From positions 1-21,925 of the forward strand of contig CAJWGH010000003.1 in assembly GCA_913031095.1 (NCBI GenBank): a DNA stretch of 21,925 nt, read 5' to 3'. This document shows, one piece after another, positions 6,969 to 14,412 of this stretch. The notes beneath the pieces were generated by a model. It worked only from the letters and a program-made list of their open reading frames with translations. It was not told where the DNA came from and made no database searches. Position 1 is the first letter of the stretch. Every line of letters begins with the position of its first letter. A program made the translations under genes and the position numbers. This DNA is from an uncultured Chloroflexota bacterium (GTDB taxonomy: Bacteria; Chloroflexota; Dehalococcoidia; UBA3495).

Positions 6969-7997
6969 ATGCGTGTCGCCATGTACTACAACAACCACGA
7001 CGTGCGCGTGGAAGAGATGCCGGTGCCAGAGATTGGCCCTGGCGAACTGTTGGTCAAAGTGGAGGCCAGCGGCATCTGCGGCAGCGATGTCATGGAGTGG
7101 TATCGCATCCAGAGGGCGCCCATGGTGTTGGGCCATGAGGTAGCAGGGACCATCATCCAAACAGGGGCCGGCGTGAACCGGTTCAAAGAGGGCGACAACA
7201 TGATAGTCACCCATCACGTCCCCTGCAACGCCTGCCATTACTGCCTCAGCGGACACCATACCGTTTGCGACACTCTCCGAGAGACGACCTTCGAGCCCGG
7301 AGGGTTCTCAGAGTACTTGCGCGTACCTGCTATCAACGTTGACCGAGGCGTGTTCACCATTCCTGATGGTATTTCCTTCGATGAGGCGTCCTTTGCAGAA
7401 CCGCTAGCCTGCGTATACCGAGGCCAACGCCGGGCCAATATCCAGCCGGGTCAAAGCATCATCGTCCTGGGTAGCGGGTTGGCTGGGCTGTTGCACATAA
7501 ACCTTGCACGAGCGTTGGGAGCGGGCAGAATCATCGCCACCGATATGGTTCCAGATCGGTTGGAGGCGGCTAAGAATCTTGGTGCTGACTATACTTTCAT
7601 GGCCACGGATGATATACCGGCCCGCTTGCGTGAAGTTAATGACGGCCGTCTGGCGGACTTGGTCATCGTCTGTACTGGAGCTCCTCCGGCCTTGCAACAG
7701 GGTTTGGATTCGGTGGATCGCGGTGGCACGGTGTTGTTCTTTGCGCCAACCGAGCCTGGTGTGAATATAGCGGTGCCGGTAAACGACCTATTCTTCCGCA
7801 ACGATGCCACGCTGACGACTACCTACGCTGGCGCCCCTGGCGACTTAGCTACGGCCTTGGAGATGATCTCCTCTGGCCGGGTGCAAGTGGGGCAGATGAT
7901 TAGCCACCGCCTGAGTTTGGAAGAGGCGAGTCTGGGCTTCCAGCTTACCGCTGAAGCTAAGTCCTCGCTGAAAGTAATTATTCAGCCCCAACGGTAA
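6969..7997 (+). CDS. Zinc-dependent MDR-family alcohol/polyol dehydrogenase
   Basis: The product (342 residues from the ATG at 6969) has the complete zinc MDR layout. Catalytic zinc region: GICGSD (C37) and GHE (H56-E57). Structural zinc: C86-x2-C89-x2-C92-x7-C100 in PCNACHYCLSGHHTVC. The NAD(P)-binding Rossmann motif is VLGSGLAG. The arrangement resembles sorbitol/threonine dehydrogenases, which oxidise secondary alcohols. A TTG at 6960 would add three residues, but GGGAAG (6952-6957) is better spaced for the ATG. It lies 145 bases after the LsrF-like gene in the same orientation and may supply its carbonyl substrate. Substrate not assignable. Confidence 0.92.
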   Translation: MRVAMYYNNHDVRVEEMPVPEIGPGELLVKVEASGICGSDVMEWYRIQRAPMVLGHEVAGTIIQTGAGVNRFKEGDNMIVTHHVPCNACHYCLSGHHTVCDTLRETTFEPGGFSEYLRVPAINVDRGVFTIPDGISFDEASFAEPLACVYRGQRRANIQPGQSIIVLGSGLAGLLHINLARALGAGRIIATDMVPDRLEAAKNLGADYTFMATDDIPARLREVNDGRLADLVIVCTGAPPALQQGLDSVDRGGTVLFFAPTEPGVNIAVPVNDLFFRNDATLTTTYAGAPGDLATALEMISSGRVQVGQMISHRLSLEEASLGFQLTAEAKSSLKVIIQPQR

Positions 7998-8041
7998 ATG
8001 GGCAGTACAACCGTATATTGGCCTCTTTTCGGGCAGGGATA

Positions 8042-8518
8042 ATGTCAAAGGTCTTTTCCAACCCCCTCGATTCTAAAGCTCCACAAAGGGGCAGCTATGC
8101 GCTTGTGCTCCGCCTTCCTTTCCAGCGGATAGTTCTGGTTGGCAAGTTGGGCTTAGTTGAGTTTCCTCGTGGACACTACATCTATTTCGGCAGCGCTTTG
8201 GGCGGGCTCAAGGCGCGGGTAGGCCGCCATCTACGTCAACAAAAGAAACGTCATTGGCACGCTGACTACCTTGGCGCAGAAGCGCCTTGGGAATATGCCT
8301 GGCAGTTAGCGGATGGCCAGACCTGGGAGTGCGTTTGGGCTAGTCAGGCTGTTGAACTGGATGAGGCTGAATCGCCGGTGCCGGGGTTTGGTTCGTCTGA
8401 CTGCCGCTGCAAATCCCATCTGATCCGCGTGAATAACGTTAAGCAAGTAAGAGAGCTACTTAAGAGTCTTTCTCCTGCGCCGCGCCGCCTGAGGCGTATG
8501 CGGGATACGATGCCTTGA
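8042..8518 (+). CDS. DUF123 / Uri-superfamily GIY-YIG-like protein
   Basis: The 158-residue protein matches the DUF123 family by its blocks GSYALVLRL (17-25), HYIYFGSALGGLKARVGRHL (45-64), HWHADYL (71-77) and GFGSSDCRCKSHL (115-127). The Y...YFG and downstream Arg pattern parallels the GIY-YIG nuclease core. The family includes domains fused to endonuclease III, so a DNA-related role is known only by association. The chosen ATG at 8042 follows AGGG; a TTG at 8018 would add eight residues. It starts 44 bases after the dehydrogenase stop and may share its transcript despite the unrelated role. Confidence 0.85.
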   Translation: MSKVFSNPLDSKAPQRGSYALVLRLPFQRIVLVGKLGLVEFPRGHYIYFGSALGGLKARVGRHLRQQKKRHWHADYLGAEAPWEYAWQLADGQTWECVWASQAVELDEAESPVPGFGSSDCRCKSHLIRVNNVKQVRELLKSLSPAPRRLRRMRDTMP

Positions 8519-8643
8519 CGACTATGTGGGGAACTGTACTATCATGTCGCTCTGATTCACCCCTTATCGTTGATTTACATTATTGGTAAATCTGATGGGC
8601 GTTAGAATAGGCCTCAACACGGCGCGATGGACTGGAGACCTCT

Positions 8644-9687
8644 ATGGAATTTGGGATGTTCCTCGAATTTCCGGTGACGGAAGGAAGAACAGATAAGGAT
8701 GCGTTTGACGACTCCTTGGTTCTGATCAACGAGGCTGAAAAGCTGGGTGTGGACGCCATCTGGCTGGCCGAATACCATTTTAATCCCGGGAGGGTCCTGG
8801 CTTCACCGATCACCATTTTTGGGAACGTAGCTGCCCGGACTGAGAATATAAGGCTCGGAACCGCTGTGATCTTACTCCCATTGGCGAACCCGATAAGGGT
8901 GGCAGAAGAGATCGCAACGCTCGATTTGGTTAGCGGAGGGCGGGTTGAATTCGGAATCGGTCGGGGCACGTTCCCGAATGTTCATGAGGGTTTCAATTCG
9001 CCGTTCGAAGAGAGTCGAGGCCGTTTTGATGAAAGCCTCGAGATTATCCTAAAAGCTTGGACCAACGAGACGTTCTCTTTCGAAGGCGAATATTACAAAT
9101 TTGAAGACGTAACTGTTACGCCTAAACCCTACCAGAAGCCACATCCGCCTATCCGGGTTGGGGTGACTTCCATGGACAGTTTCGCAACCACCGGCCGTAT
9201 GGGCCATAATATGATCATCAACCCATCTAGAGTGTTCACGTTGGCGGGACTTAAACCCCAGATCGCGGCGTACCACCAGGCTTGGAAGGACGCTGGCCAC
9301 AAAGGTAAAGGGACGGTTGGTTTGCGAATACCTATTTACCTTTCCGAAGATTCCCAGAAAGCCTACGATGAGCCTATGGAAAGTGCTCTGTTCTCCATGG
9401 GGCGTCTCTCGGACCGAGTCGCCAAATACGATGGGCTTCTCGGGACAACGGGTGACTGGGGTGCTGAGGCAGAGGTTATCAAGAATATGTCCTATGATGA
9501 TTGGTTCCGGGATAAGGTTGCCTATGGTACGCCTGACTCCGTAACTGATAAATTGCAAATGTTGACTGAAGAATTGGGCTTGGATCAGATCATGTTCGAG
9601 GTCAATTTCGGTAATTTGATACCACTTGATAATCAGGTAAAGAGCCTTCGTATGATGATGGAAATGGTGGCACCAAACTTGGGATAA
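8644..9687 (+). CDS. LLM-class (luciferase-like) flavin-dependent oxidoreductase
   Basis: The 347-residue protein has the bacterial-luciferase TIM-barrel pattern: FLEFP at strand 1, AIWLAEYHF (38-46), NIRLGTAVILLPLANPIRVAEEIATLD (68-94 region), GRVEFGIGRG (99-108), and YYKFEDVTVTPKPYQKPHPPIRVG before the second half. These FMN- or F420-dependent enzymes oxidise small organics, for instance by monooxygenation. SAR202-type Chloroflexota are known for large families of such enzymes. GGAG precedes the ATG by about eight bases. A 79-residue unknown ORF follows 21 bases after the stop. Substrate unknown; no flavin reductase is adjacent. Confidence 0.93.
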   Translation: MEFGMFLEFPVTEGRTDKDAFDDSLVLINEAEKLGVDAIWLAEYHFNPGRVLASPITIFGNVAARTENIRLGTAVILLPLANPIRVAEEIATLDLVSGGRVEFGIGRGTFPNVHEGFNSPFEESRGRFDESLEIILKAWTNETFSFEGEYYKFEDVTVTPKPYQKPHPPIRVGVTSMDSFATTGRMGHNMIINPSRVFTLAGLKPQIAAYHQAWKDAGHKGKGTVGLRIPIYLSEDSQKAYDEPMESALFSMGRLSDRVAKYDGLLGTTGDWGAEAEVIKNMSYDDWFRDKVAYGTPDSVTDKLQMLTEELGLDQIMFEVNFGNLIPLDNQVKSLRMMMEMVAPNLG

Positions 9688-9708
9688 CCAGCCCATCTTG
9701 AGGTAACT

Positions 9709-9948
9709 ATGATTTGGGACGAAGTAGAACCCGGTTCCAAGGTTGAGGCAGTGGACAAGTTCGAGGTCCAGATGGGTATGGGCGCTCCCGTAGGCAGTGG
9801 AACGTTTAACGTTGAGGTTGGAGATACCGGGGAGATCACCGTCAAACGGAAGGCCGGAAAGCTCCAGTGGTTGGTGATCAAATGGGACCGCCTCGGTCGC
9901 ACTTTCAATCTGAATGCAGACCAGTTTGACCTCATAAAACCCGTCTGA
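9709..9948 (+). CDS. Small conserved-looking hypothetical protein, 79 aa
   Basis: The ATG at 9709 is preceded by GAGG at six-base spacing and follows the LLM oxidoreductase stop by 21 bases, so it is likely translated from the same mRNA. The product is acidic and predicted beta-rich (EVQMGMGAPVGSGTFNVEV, GEITVKRKAGKLQWLVIKW, FNLNADQFDLI), like a small beta-barrel or accessory domain. It has no Cys, signal peptide or membrane segment. I do not recognise a family. Confidence 0.65.
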   Translation: MIWDEVEPGSKVEAVDKFEVQMGMGAPVGSGTFNVEVGDTGEITVKRKAGKLQWLVIKWDRLGRTFNLNADQFDLIKPV

Positions 9949-9975
9949 ACGTAAACGGACGGTAAAATCCGTATA

Positions 9976-9993
9976 TGGTTGATCACTCAACCA
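9976..9993. other. Small perfect hairpin after the 79-aa ORF
   Basis: TGGTTGA (9976-9982) and TCAACCA (9987-9993) form a 7-bp stem with loop TCAC, 28 bases after the ORF. No U tract follows, so it is not a standard intrinsic terminator, but it may stabilise the mRNA 3' end. Confidence 0.35.
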
Positions 9994-10039
9994 AACCGTC
10001 GGGTGCCAACGCCCAGAGGTCACCACATCGAACAGCTAG

Positions 10040-10062
10040 CACCTTGGCACTCTGCCAGGGTG
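10040..10062. other. 10-bp hairpin in the long intergenic region
   Basis: CACCTTGGCA (10040-10049) pairs with TGCCAGGGTG (10053-10062) over ten base pairs, including one G-U wobble, with a CTC loop. There is no T tract. It lies between the LLM unit and the promoter region of the duplicated-domain gene. It could be the end of the upstream transcript or a protein-binding site. Confidence 0.35.
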
Positions 10063-10152
10063 GATATGAGCCGTACTGAGCCTGGAGCCGGATCACGGAT
10101 CGATGCTGTCGACGTTTGCGTGTCATTTATGGATGAATTTGCGGAGACCTAG

Positions 10153-10190
10153 TATAATATCTGCTAACATCATTCGCATCCAACGCGAAT
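10153..10190 (+). promoter_or_regulatory. Candidate -10 box and inverted repeat upstream of the two-module protein
   Basis: A consensus TATAAT occupies 10153-10158, though no good -35 box is found at the usual spacing. Starting 14 bases downstream, ATTCGC (10172-10177) and GCGAAT (10185-10190) form an inverted repeat near the expected transcription start, a typical repressor position. The gene begins at 10238, giving a leader of about 70 bases. Confidence 0.4.
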
Positions 10191-10237
10191 CGGCCCTCTA
10201 CAATCAAGAGCTAAATCTTAAAGAGGTGTTCTAGGAA

Positions 10238-11185
10238 ATGGTTCAAGCAGAGATTAAGACCACGTTCGAAGTCGGTCCTGTCACGTTCATCGCCAGGCAT
10301 GAGCTATGGGACGGTAACATCCAAGACCACGCGGATCAAGGAGTGTCGATCGTCGTTCAGGGAGAGATAAACGGCGAAAAAACCACTCTCCTCCGGTTCA
10401 ACTGCTTCGACGTCGAGCGAAGCTACATCTATGGCCCTCAGAACCCGGATTTGAAGGATGATGGCCCGATGATGTTAGCAGGCCAGACCCAGGGGTCGAC
10501 CGGGATGGGCAAGCTCTATCGTATGGACCCGACCACCGACGGCAACCCCATCGGTTGGACCATCAAGACCATGAGAAATAAGCTTCCCGACATGCTGGAC
10601 AGGTCCGGGTACCCGGAGATTGCTAAGCAGATTGATCTCGAAGAACTGGCAGACGTCTTGCCAGAGTTGGAAGCTGCGGCCAGAGAGCTTTTTATTACCA
10701 AACGGAACACCGTCAAGCACAACCGCGGCACGGAGATTTTTGAAGCTGGAAATATCCGCTTTGGTCTCGAGATGCGCCGCTTGCCTGTCGGAGATGGCGG
10801 TCTGGCTATCCATGTACTAACCGACATCGGCGGTTCTAATCAGTCCTTTGTCGAAGAGACCGAGATTATGGCCTTCGACCTCTTCTGGGACGGCCCTCAC
10901 TACCACTATGGCCCCCGAAATAAGAATCACCGGATCTATTGGGACCGGACTCTAGTCACCGATTATTTCGGATGGGTCAAGGAAAACATCGAAGGAAAGA
11001 AACTGGGACCGATGATTGAGCGTGCCGGCTACCCTGGCATCGCTGCTGATCTGGATCAGGACATGATTGATGCCGTCCTTCCTGCGATGTCTGCGAAGGC
11101 CCGTGAGATGTTGGAGCTAGGTGAGAATCTGACTGGGCACCCCGGGTTGCCGGAACAGGTCACTCCTAATCTCGCAGCAAACTAA
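10238..11185 (+). CDS. Unrecognised protein with an internal duplication, 315 aa
   Basis: I do not recognise this family. The protein consists of two divergent copies of one module, about residues 5-155 and 165-295. Matching blocks are VGPVTFIARHEL (12-23) with AGNIRFGLEMRR (170-181), YIYGPQN (63-69) with YHYGPRN (222-228), RSGYPEIAKQID (122-133) with RAGYPGIAADLD (262-273), and VLPELEAAAREL (140-151) with VLPAMSAKAREM (280-291). Each module looks like a beta-sheet part followed by a helical tail. The first copy has about 19 extra, glycine-rich residues around 72-95. No signal peptide, membrane segment or catalytic motif is evident, so it is probably cytosolic. It stands alone with its own promoter candidate and a strong terminator. 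Confidence 0.85.
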   Translation: MVQAEIKTTFEVGPVTFIARHELWDGNIQDHADQGVSIVVQGEINGEKTTLLRFNCFDVERSYIYGPQNPDLKDDGPMMLAGQTQGSTGMGKLYRMDPTTDGNPIGWTIKTMRNKLPDMLDRSGYPEIAKQIDLEELADVLPELEAAARELFITKRNTVKHNRGTEIFEAGNIRFGLEMRRLPVGDGGLAIHVLTDIGGSNQSFVEETEIMAFDLFWDGPHYHYGPRNKNHRIYWDRTLVTDYFGWVKENIEGKKLGPMIERAGYPGIAADLDQDMIDAVLPAMSAKAREMLELGENLTGHPGLPEQVTPNLAAN

Positions 11186-11219
11186 GCCACATACACAGAC
11201 TGCTAGGTTCTGAGTCAAG

Positions 11220-11263
11220 AACAAGAGAGCCCGGCCATCAGATGGTCGGGCTCTCTTGTTTTT
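11220..11263. terminator. Strong terminator hairpin (plus strand, possibly bidirectional)
   Basis: Arms 11220-11239 and 11241-11260 (cores GAGAGCCCGGCCATC and GATGGTCGGGCTCTC) pair along nearly all 20 positions with one G-U wobble. The run TTTTT (11259-11263) follows. It ends the two-module gene 35 bases after its stop. It also lies 42 bases beyond the minus-strand small membrane ORF and may serve both convergent units. Confidence 0.88.
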
Positions 11264-11304
11264 GATCTTGCCGATTTGGGGTCACCCGGCATCCTGAGAT
11301 GTGT

Positions 11305-11466
11305 TCAGGAGTATTTGATGAACAGCACGATCACTAATACCGGTATGCCAATGACTACCAGCAGGCAGCCCAGCTTGGTGATACAACTCATAACCGTGAA
11401 TGGCAGCTTTAATAATTTGATCACCATTCTAAGGGATAGCGTTGCTAGTCCAAGCAACTGAAGCAT
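11305..11466 (-). CDS. Small single-pass membrane protein, 53 aa
   Basis: This ORF was found by reading the strand behind the ThuA-like gene. After the thuA-like stop (TAA, 11470-11472) the frame continues GTG ATG and stays open to a TGA at 11305-11307. The product begins MLQLLGLATLSLRMVIKLLK and ends with a hydrophobic segment, CLLVVIGIPVLVIVLF, then IKYS. This is a classic single transmembrane helix with a basic amphipathic N-terminal half. A GTG at 11469 would add one residue. No strong Shine-Dalgarno is visible, so translation may be coupled to the upstream gene. Function unknown. Confidence 0.55.
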   Translation of the reverse strand: MLQLLGLATLSLRMVIKLLKLPFTVMSCITKLGCLLVVIGIPVLVIVLFIKYS

Positions 11467-11469
11467 CAC

Positions 11470-12162
11470 TTACGCAGTTGCCCAGTTTACGCCGTTCAGC
11501 ACGATCTTCTGGAACTCTGGAGATTTGAAACTCTTTCCGTCGTGACCTAACAGCAGCGTGAAGACCTTGCCGTCACCATAGCTACGTGTCCATGCCAATG
11601 GGAAGGTTCCAGCAGGCATGTGGGTGGGCGCGCGGTCCGGCCCCCATGGCCAAGTGCCTTCCTCAGAAGCACCTGTGAGGAAGATGTCGTTGCCGTCCTT
11701 ATATTCGATACCCATGTACAACTCGTCGTCGGTGTTGAAGTCGGAAACACCAGCAGCGCCCGAGTGACCGGGCTGACTGACCTTAACGGAGAAGTTGCTG
11801 TATGGCGGGTGGAAACTGGTGCCGCTGACCCAGCCGCCTCCAGTGATGTTGGCGAACTCGGACCAGTAATCGGCCCCGCAGCCAGAGATGTGTAGGCAAA
11901 CGAACCCCTTGCCCGATTTTACGTAACTGATGATTCCGTTCTGTTCGGACTCAGAGAGTTTCATTTCGGCGAAATCAGCAGCGTTCTCTCGTCGGGTGTT
12001 GAACACCAGAGCGTCATAGGCGGCCATGCCACTGGCGTCTGCGAGCACTGATGCGTCCTCGGTAGCGGTGACGTCGTGCCCCGCTGACTTAAGAAAACTC
12101 TCAAGAACGGGCGTTGACTCTTCATAGGGATGCCTTCCGCCGGATATTACTAGCAGCTTCAC
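11470..12162 (-). CDS. ThuA-like domain protein
   Basis: The 230-residue protein starts MKLLVISGGRHPYEES, has a flavodoxin-like core (AYDALVFNTRR; KGFVCLHISG) and ends with YGDGKVFTLLLGHDGKSFKSPEFQKIVLNGVNWATA, the typical ThuA-family closing block. The family is a glutamine-amidotransferase-like fold linked to trehalose and sugar utilisation, usually without known catalysis. The start chosen is GTG at 12160-12162, because GGAGG (12171-12175, minus strand) lies eight bases ahead. An upstream ATG at 12183 would put that ribosome site inside the gene. It diverges from the crotonase gene and is followed directly by a small membrane ORF. Confidence 0.88.
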   Translation of the reverse strand: MKLLVISGGRHPYEESTPVLESFLKSAGHDVTATEDASVLADASGMAAYDALVFNTRRENAADFAEMKLSESEQNGIISYVKSGKGFVCLHISGCGADYWSEFANITGGGWVSGTSFHPPYSNFSVKVSQPGHSGAAGVSDFNTDDELYMGIEYKDGNDIFLTGASEEGTWPWGPDRAPTHMPAGTFPLAWTRSYGDGKVFTLLLGHDGKSFKSPEFQKIVLNGVNWATA

Positions 12163-12170
12163 TTCTGTTG

Positions 12171-12175
12171 CCTCC
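12171..12175 (-). promoter_or_regulatory. Shine-Dalgarno GGAGG that decides the thuA-like start
   Basis: On the minus strand GGAGG is followed after CAACAGAA by GTG AAG CTG. This supports the GTG start at 12162 over the upstream ATG at 12183. Confidence 0.75.
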
Positions 12176-12269
12176 AAATGCATCGTTGCGTTATTGCGAT
12201 GTCCGAGGCGGTATTATACGTCAAGATAAGCTTGGGTGAGCGACTAGGGCGGAACAAGATGGAGGAGCG

Positions 12270-13022
12270 ATGGTAGAACAAAACGGAGTGGCGGTCACCA
12301 AACTGGATGGCCGAGGGCCACTGAACTTGCTGGGCCGGGAGGTATTTCTTGCTCTGAAGGATGAGTTGGACCGATTGGATCAAGACCGAAATGTGCGGGC
12401 GATGATCCTCACAGGGGCGGGGAACCAGGCCTTCTCCGCTGGCGTGGATCTGCACCAGATGAAAGACTTAAACCAGGCGGATGCGGAATCCTTCATCATT
12501 GCGCTGCACGGCCCGGCAAGGAAACTGCTCACCATGGCAGTCCCAGCCATCGCAGCCATCAGAGGGCCGTGCCTGGGTGGAGCATTGGAGTTGGTTCTGG
12601 CCTGCGATATACGCATCGCCTCCGAGGAAGCGATTTTTGGCCTGCCTGAGGTACAAGTGGGGATACCGTCGGTGATTGAGGCATCGCTATTGCCGCCGAC
12701 CATCGGACTGGGACGTGCCCGCCGCCTGTTGCTCACTGGAGCAACAGTTAATGCCTCGGAAGCGCTGGCGATGGGGTTGGTGGACGAGGTCGTTCCGGCT
12801 GATCAACTGATGGACGTAGCACACGAAACCGCTAACACCTTCGTGAGCATGAGCCGAGAAGTCCTGGCCTCTCAGAAGGGCATAGTAGCCAAATGGCTGG
12901 AGATGGGCGAGGAAGAATCTGCCGCATTCACCATCAAAGAATTCTCCCGTATCTTCACGACCCCGACCCCACATGAGGGAATGTCTGCTTTCTTAGAGAA
13001 ACGGGCGCCGGATTTCGGGTAG
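12270..13022 (+). CDS. Enoyl-CoA hydratase/isomerase (crotonase) family protein
   Basis: The 250-residue protein shows the crotonase fold: the oxyanion loop AFSAGVDLHQMK (54-65), IRGPCLGGALELVLACD (97-113) with E107, and FGLPEVQVGIPS (123-134) with E127. These two glutamates match the paired catalytic acids of true enoyl-CoA hydratases, so hydration of a 2-enoyl-CoA is plausible. The C-terminal helix block TPHEGMSAFLEKRAPDF is also standard. GGAGGA sits three to four bases before the ATG. It is a single-gene unit divergent from the thuA-like gene and may feed beta-oxidation or aromatic ring-cleavage products. Confidence 0.93.
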   Translation: MVEQNGVAVTKLDGRGPLNLLGREVFLALKDELDRLDQDRNVRAMILTGAGNQAFSAGVDLHQMKDLNQADAESFIIALHGPARKLLTMAVPAIAAIRGPCLGGALELVLACDIRIASEEAIFGLPEVQVGIPSVIEASLLPPTIGLGRARRLLLTGATVNASEALAMGLVDEVVPADQLMDVAHETANTFVSMSREVLASQKGIVAKWLEMGEEESAAFTIKEFSRIFTTPTPHEGMSAFLEKRAPDFG

Positions 13023-13033
13023 GGCTAGATCTC

Positions 13034-13468
13034 CTACCACCCTATCTCCGGCTCTTGTTCTTGCAGAACATTGCCAAAGAGATCTAGAACTTGACGGACT
13101 TGCAGCGTCACGATGGCTGCTGGGAGTTCAGGGTCGGTGATCAGGCCTGCCTTGGTTAGCACGTCGATGCTGTTATCGTAGACAGGGCCTCCTCGATGGA
13201 CGTATGAGGTGCAGCGGAACTTCCAACCGGTCTGTTTCTCGGTGTGACGGAAGAGGAGGATGACTTTTGGGTTCTCCTCGATGTGCTCCAGGGGCAGGCT
13301 TCCGCTGCGGTCACGGTAGATGAAAGAGTTGTTATCTATGGCTAAGACGGTGCCGATGTAGCCACAATTGGGTGTACCGTCGGTGGATGCCGTGGCTATG
13401 ATGCACGGGTTGCCGCTTTCCCGGGCGTCGTTTATTAGCTTAACCATCTCTTCGGTAAGTTTTATCAA
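13034..13468 (-). CDS. Pyridoxamine 5'-phosphate oxidase-like flavin protein
   Basis: The 144-residue protein is a split beta-barrel PNPOx-type domain: PCIIATASTDGTPNCGYIGTV at the start of the barrel, SFIYRDRSGSLPLEHIEENPKVILLF in the middle and a shortened helical tail. Such proteins bind FMN or F420 and reduce or oxidise small molecules. The start is TTG at 13466-13468, supported by AGGAG seven bases upstream; an internal ATG would remove seven residues. It is last in the minus-strand unit with the deacetylase-like and SpoU genes (26-base gap). It ends 11 bases from the convergent crotonase stop. Confidence 0.85.
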   Translation of the reverse strand: MIKLTEEMVKLINDARESGNPCIIATASTDGTPNCGYIGTVLAIDNNSFIYRDRSGSLPLEHIEENPKVILLFRHTEKQTGWKFRCTSYVHRGGPVYDNSIDVLTKAGLITDPELPAAIVTLQVRQVLDLFGNVLQEQEPEIGW

Positions 13469-13494
13469 AGAATCGCTCCTCAGTGGCCGTATTA

Positions 13495-14388
13495 CTAACT
13501 GGCTGGAAACTGTTCTTTCCAGAAGCGTGCGATCTCGTCTCGCCGGGCAAACCAGACGCCTCCTTTCTCCGAGGCGTACTTCAAGAATTGGTCTAAGGCA
13601 TGGGCCCTTGAAGGCTTGCCGATGATCCGGCAGTGCAGCCCCACGGACATCATTTTAGGATTGGTGGCCCCTTCTTCGTACAGGATATCGAAGCAGTTCT
13701 TGGCTGTGTCCAAGAATACGTTGGGCGTGACTAGCCCCCCACTCCAGAATTTGAAGTCGTTGACCTCCAAGGAGTAGGGCACTACCAGCCATGGTTTCCC
13801 GTGGACCTCAGTGTAGTAGGGCAGGTCGTCATTGTAGGCGTTGCAATCGTAATTGAATCCGCCTTCTTCCACCACTAACTCACGGGTGTTCAGGCTGGGG
13901 CCGTAGCGGGTGTACCAGCCGGTGGGGCGTTGGCCGGTGGTCTTGGTCATGGACTCCACGGCTTGGCGAATGGCCTCCCGTTCCGAGTCGCGGTCCATCT
14001 TGTAATACTCTTCCCACCGGTTGCCGTGACCCATTACCTCGTGGCCCCGGCGCACGATCTCGGGTCCTACCTCGGGGTTGCGTTCCAGGGCCAGAGCGCA
14101 GGCGAAGAAAGTGCTCTTGATGTTGTATTTGTCGAAGATGTTCATCAACCGCCAAACCCCCACCCGGCTGCCGTATTCGAAGAATGACTCGTTGGCCAGA
14201 TCCCTCTCACCGAGGCCCATAGGGGACGGGGATTCTCCACCAGACTCGCCCTTGGGGTCGCCGTCTAGCGTGGAATACTCCGAGCCCTCTTCGTAGTTGA
14301 CGACCACCGATACGGCGATCCTTGCGCCGTTGGGCCAGTTGAACGATGGGGGGTTCGCACCGTAGCCGACCAAGTCTCTTGTGCTCAT
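13495..14388 (-). CDS. Polysaccharide deacetylase family / PuuE-type allantoinase homologue
   Basis: The 297-residue product starts STRDLVGYGANPPSFNWPNGA, the hallmark N-terminus of PuuE-like members of the NodB (CE4) superfamily. NYEEG follows near residues 31-35, then GHEVMGHGN (115-123) and GLHCRIIGKPSRA with H252. These supply the metal or substrate-binding His/Asp pattern in place of the standard DD. PuuE allantoinases open allantoin in purine breakdown; other family members act on unknown amides. No other purine genes are nearby, so the substrate is uncertain. The start is the ATG at 14388, six bases after GAGGAG. Gap to the SpoU gene is 24 bases, so they are probably co-transcribed. 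Confidence 0.88.
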   Translation of the reverse strand: MSTRDLVGYGANPPSFNWPNGARIAVSVVVNYEEGSEYSTLDGDPKGESGGESPSPMGLGERDLANESFFEYGSRVGVWRLMNIFDKYNIKSTFFACALALERNPEVGPEIVRRGHEVMGHGNRWEEYYKMDRDSEREAIRQAVESMTKTTGQRPTGWYTRYGPSLNTRELVVEEGGFNYDCNAYNDDLPYYTEVHGKPWLVVPYSLEVNDFKFWSGGLVTPNVFLDTAKNCFDILYEEGATNPKMMSVGLHCRIIGKPSRAHALDQFLKYASEKGGVWFARRDEIARFWKEQFPAS

Positions 14389-14394
14389 AATCAT

Positions 14395-14400
14395 CTCCTC
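14395..14400 (-). promoter_or_regulatory. Shine-Dalgarno fixing the deacetylase-like start
   Basis: GAGGAG on the minus strand directly abuts an ATG at 14394 (no spacing) but stands six bases from the ATG at 14388, so the latter is the preferred start. Confidence 0.7.
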
Positions 14401-14412
14401 GCCGTGATTGTG

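Noticed and set aside
9049..10026. 325-codon minus-strand frame opposite the LLM gene
   Set aside because: It overlaps a well-supported luciferase-like gene along most of its length, and its translation has no recognisable domain. It is a shadow of that gene's codon pattern.
11276..11461. Plus-strand 61-codon frame over the small membrane ORF
   Set aside because: Polar, low-complexity translation without a ribosome site; it begins right after a strong terminator.
12204..12240. TATTAT/TATAAT in the thuA-crotonase divergent spacer
   Set aside because: An A/T hexamer exists on both strands, but no -35 box is at proper spacing on either.
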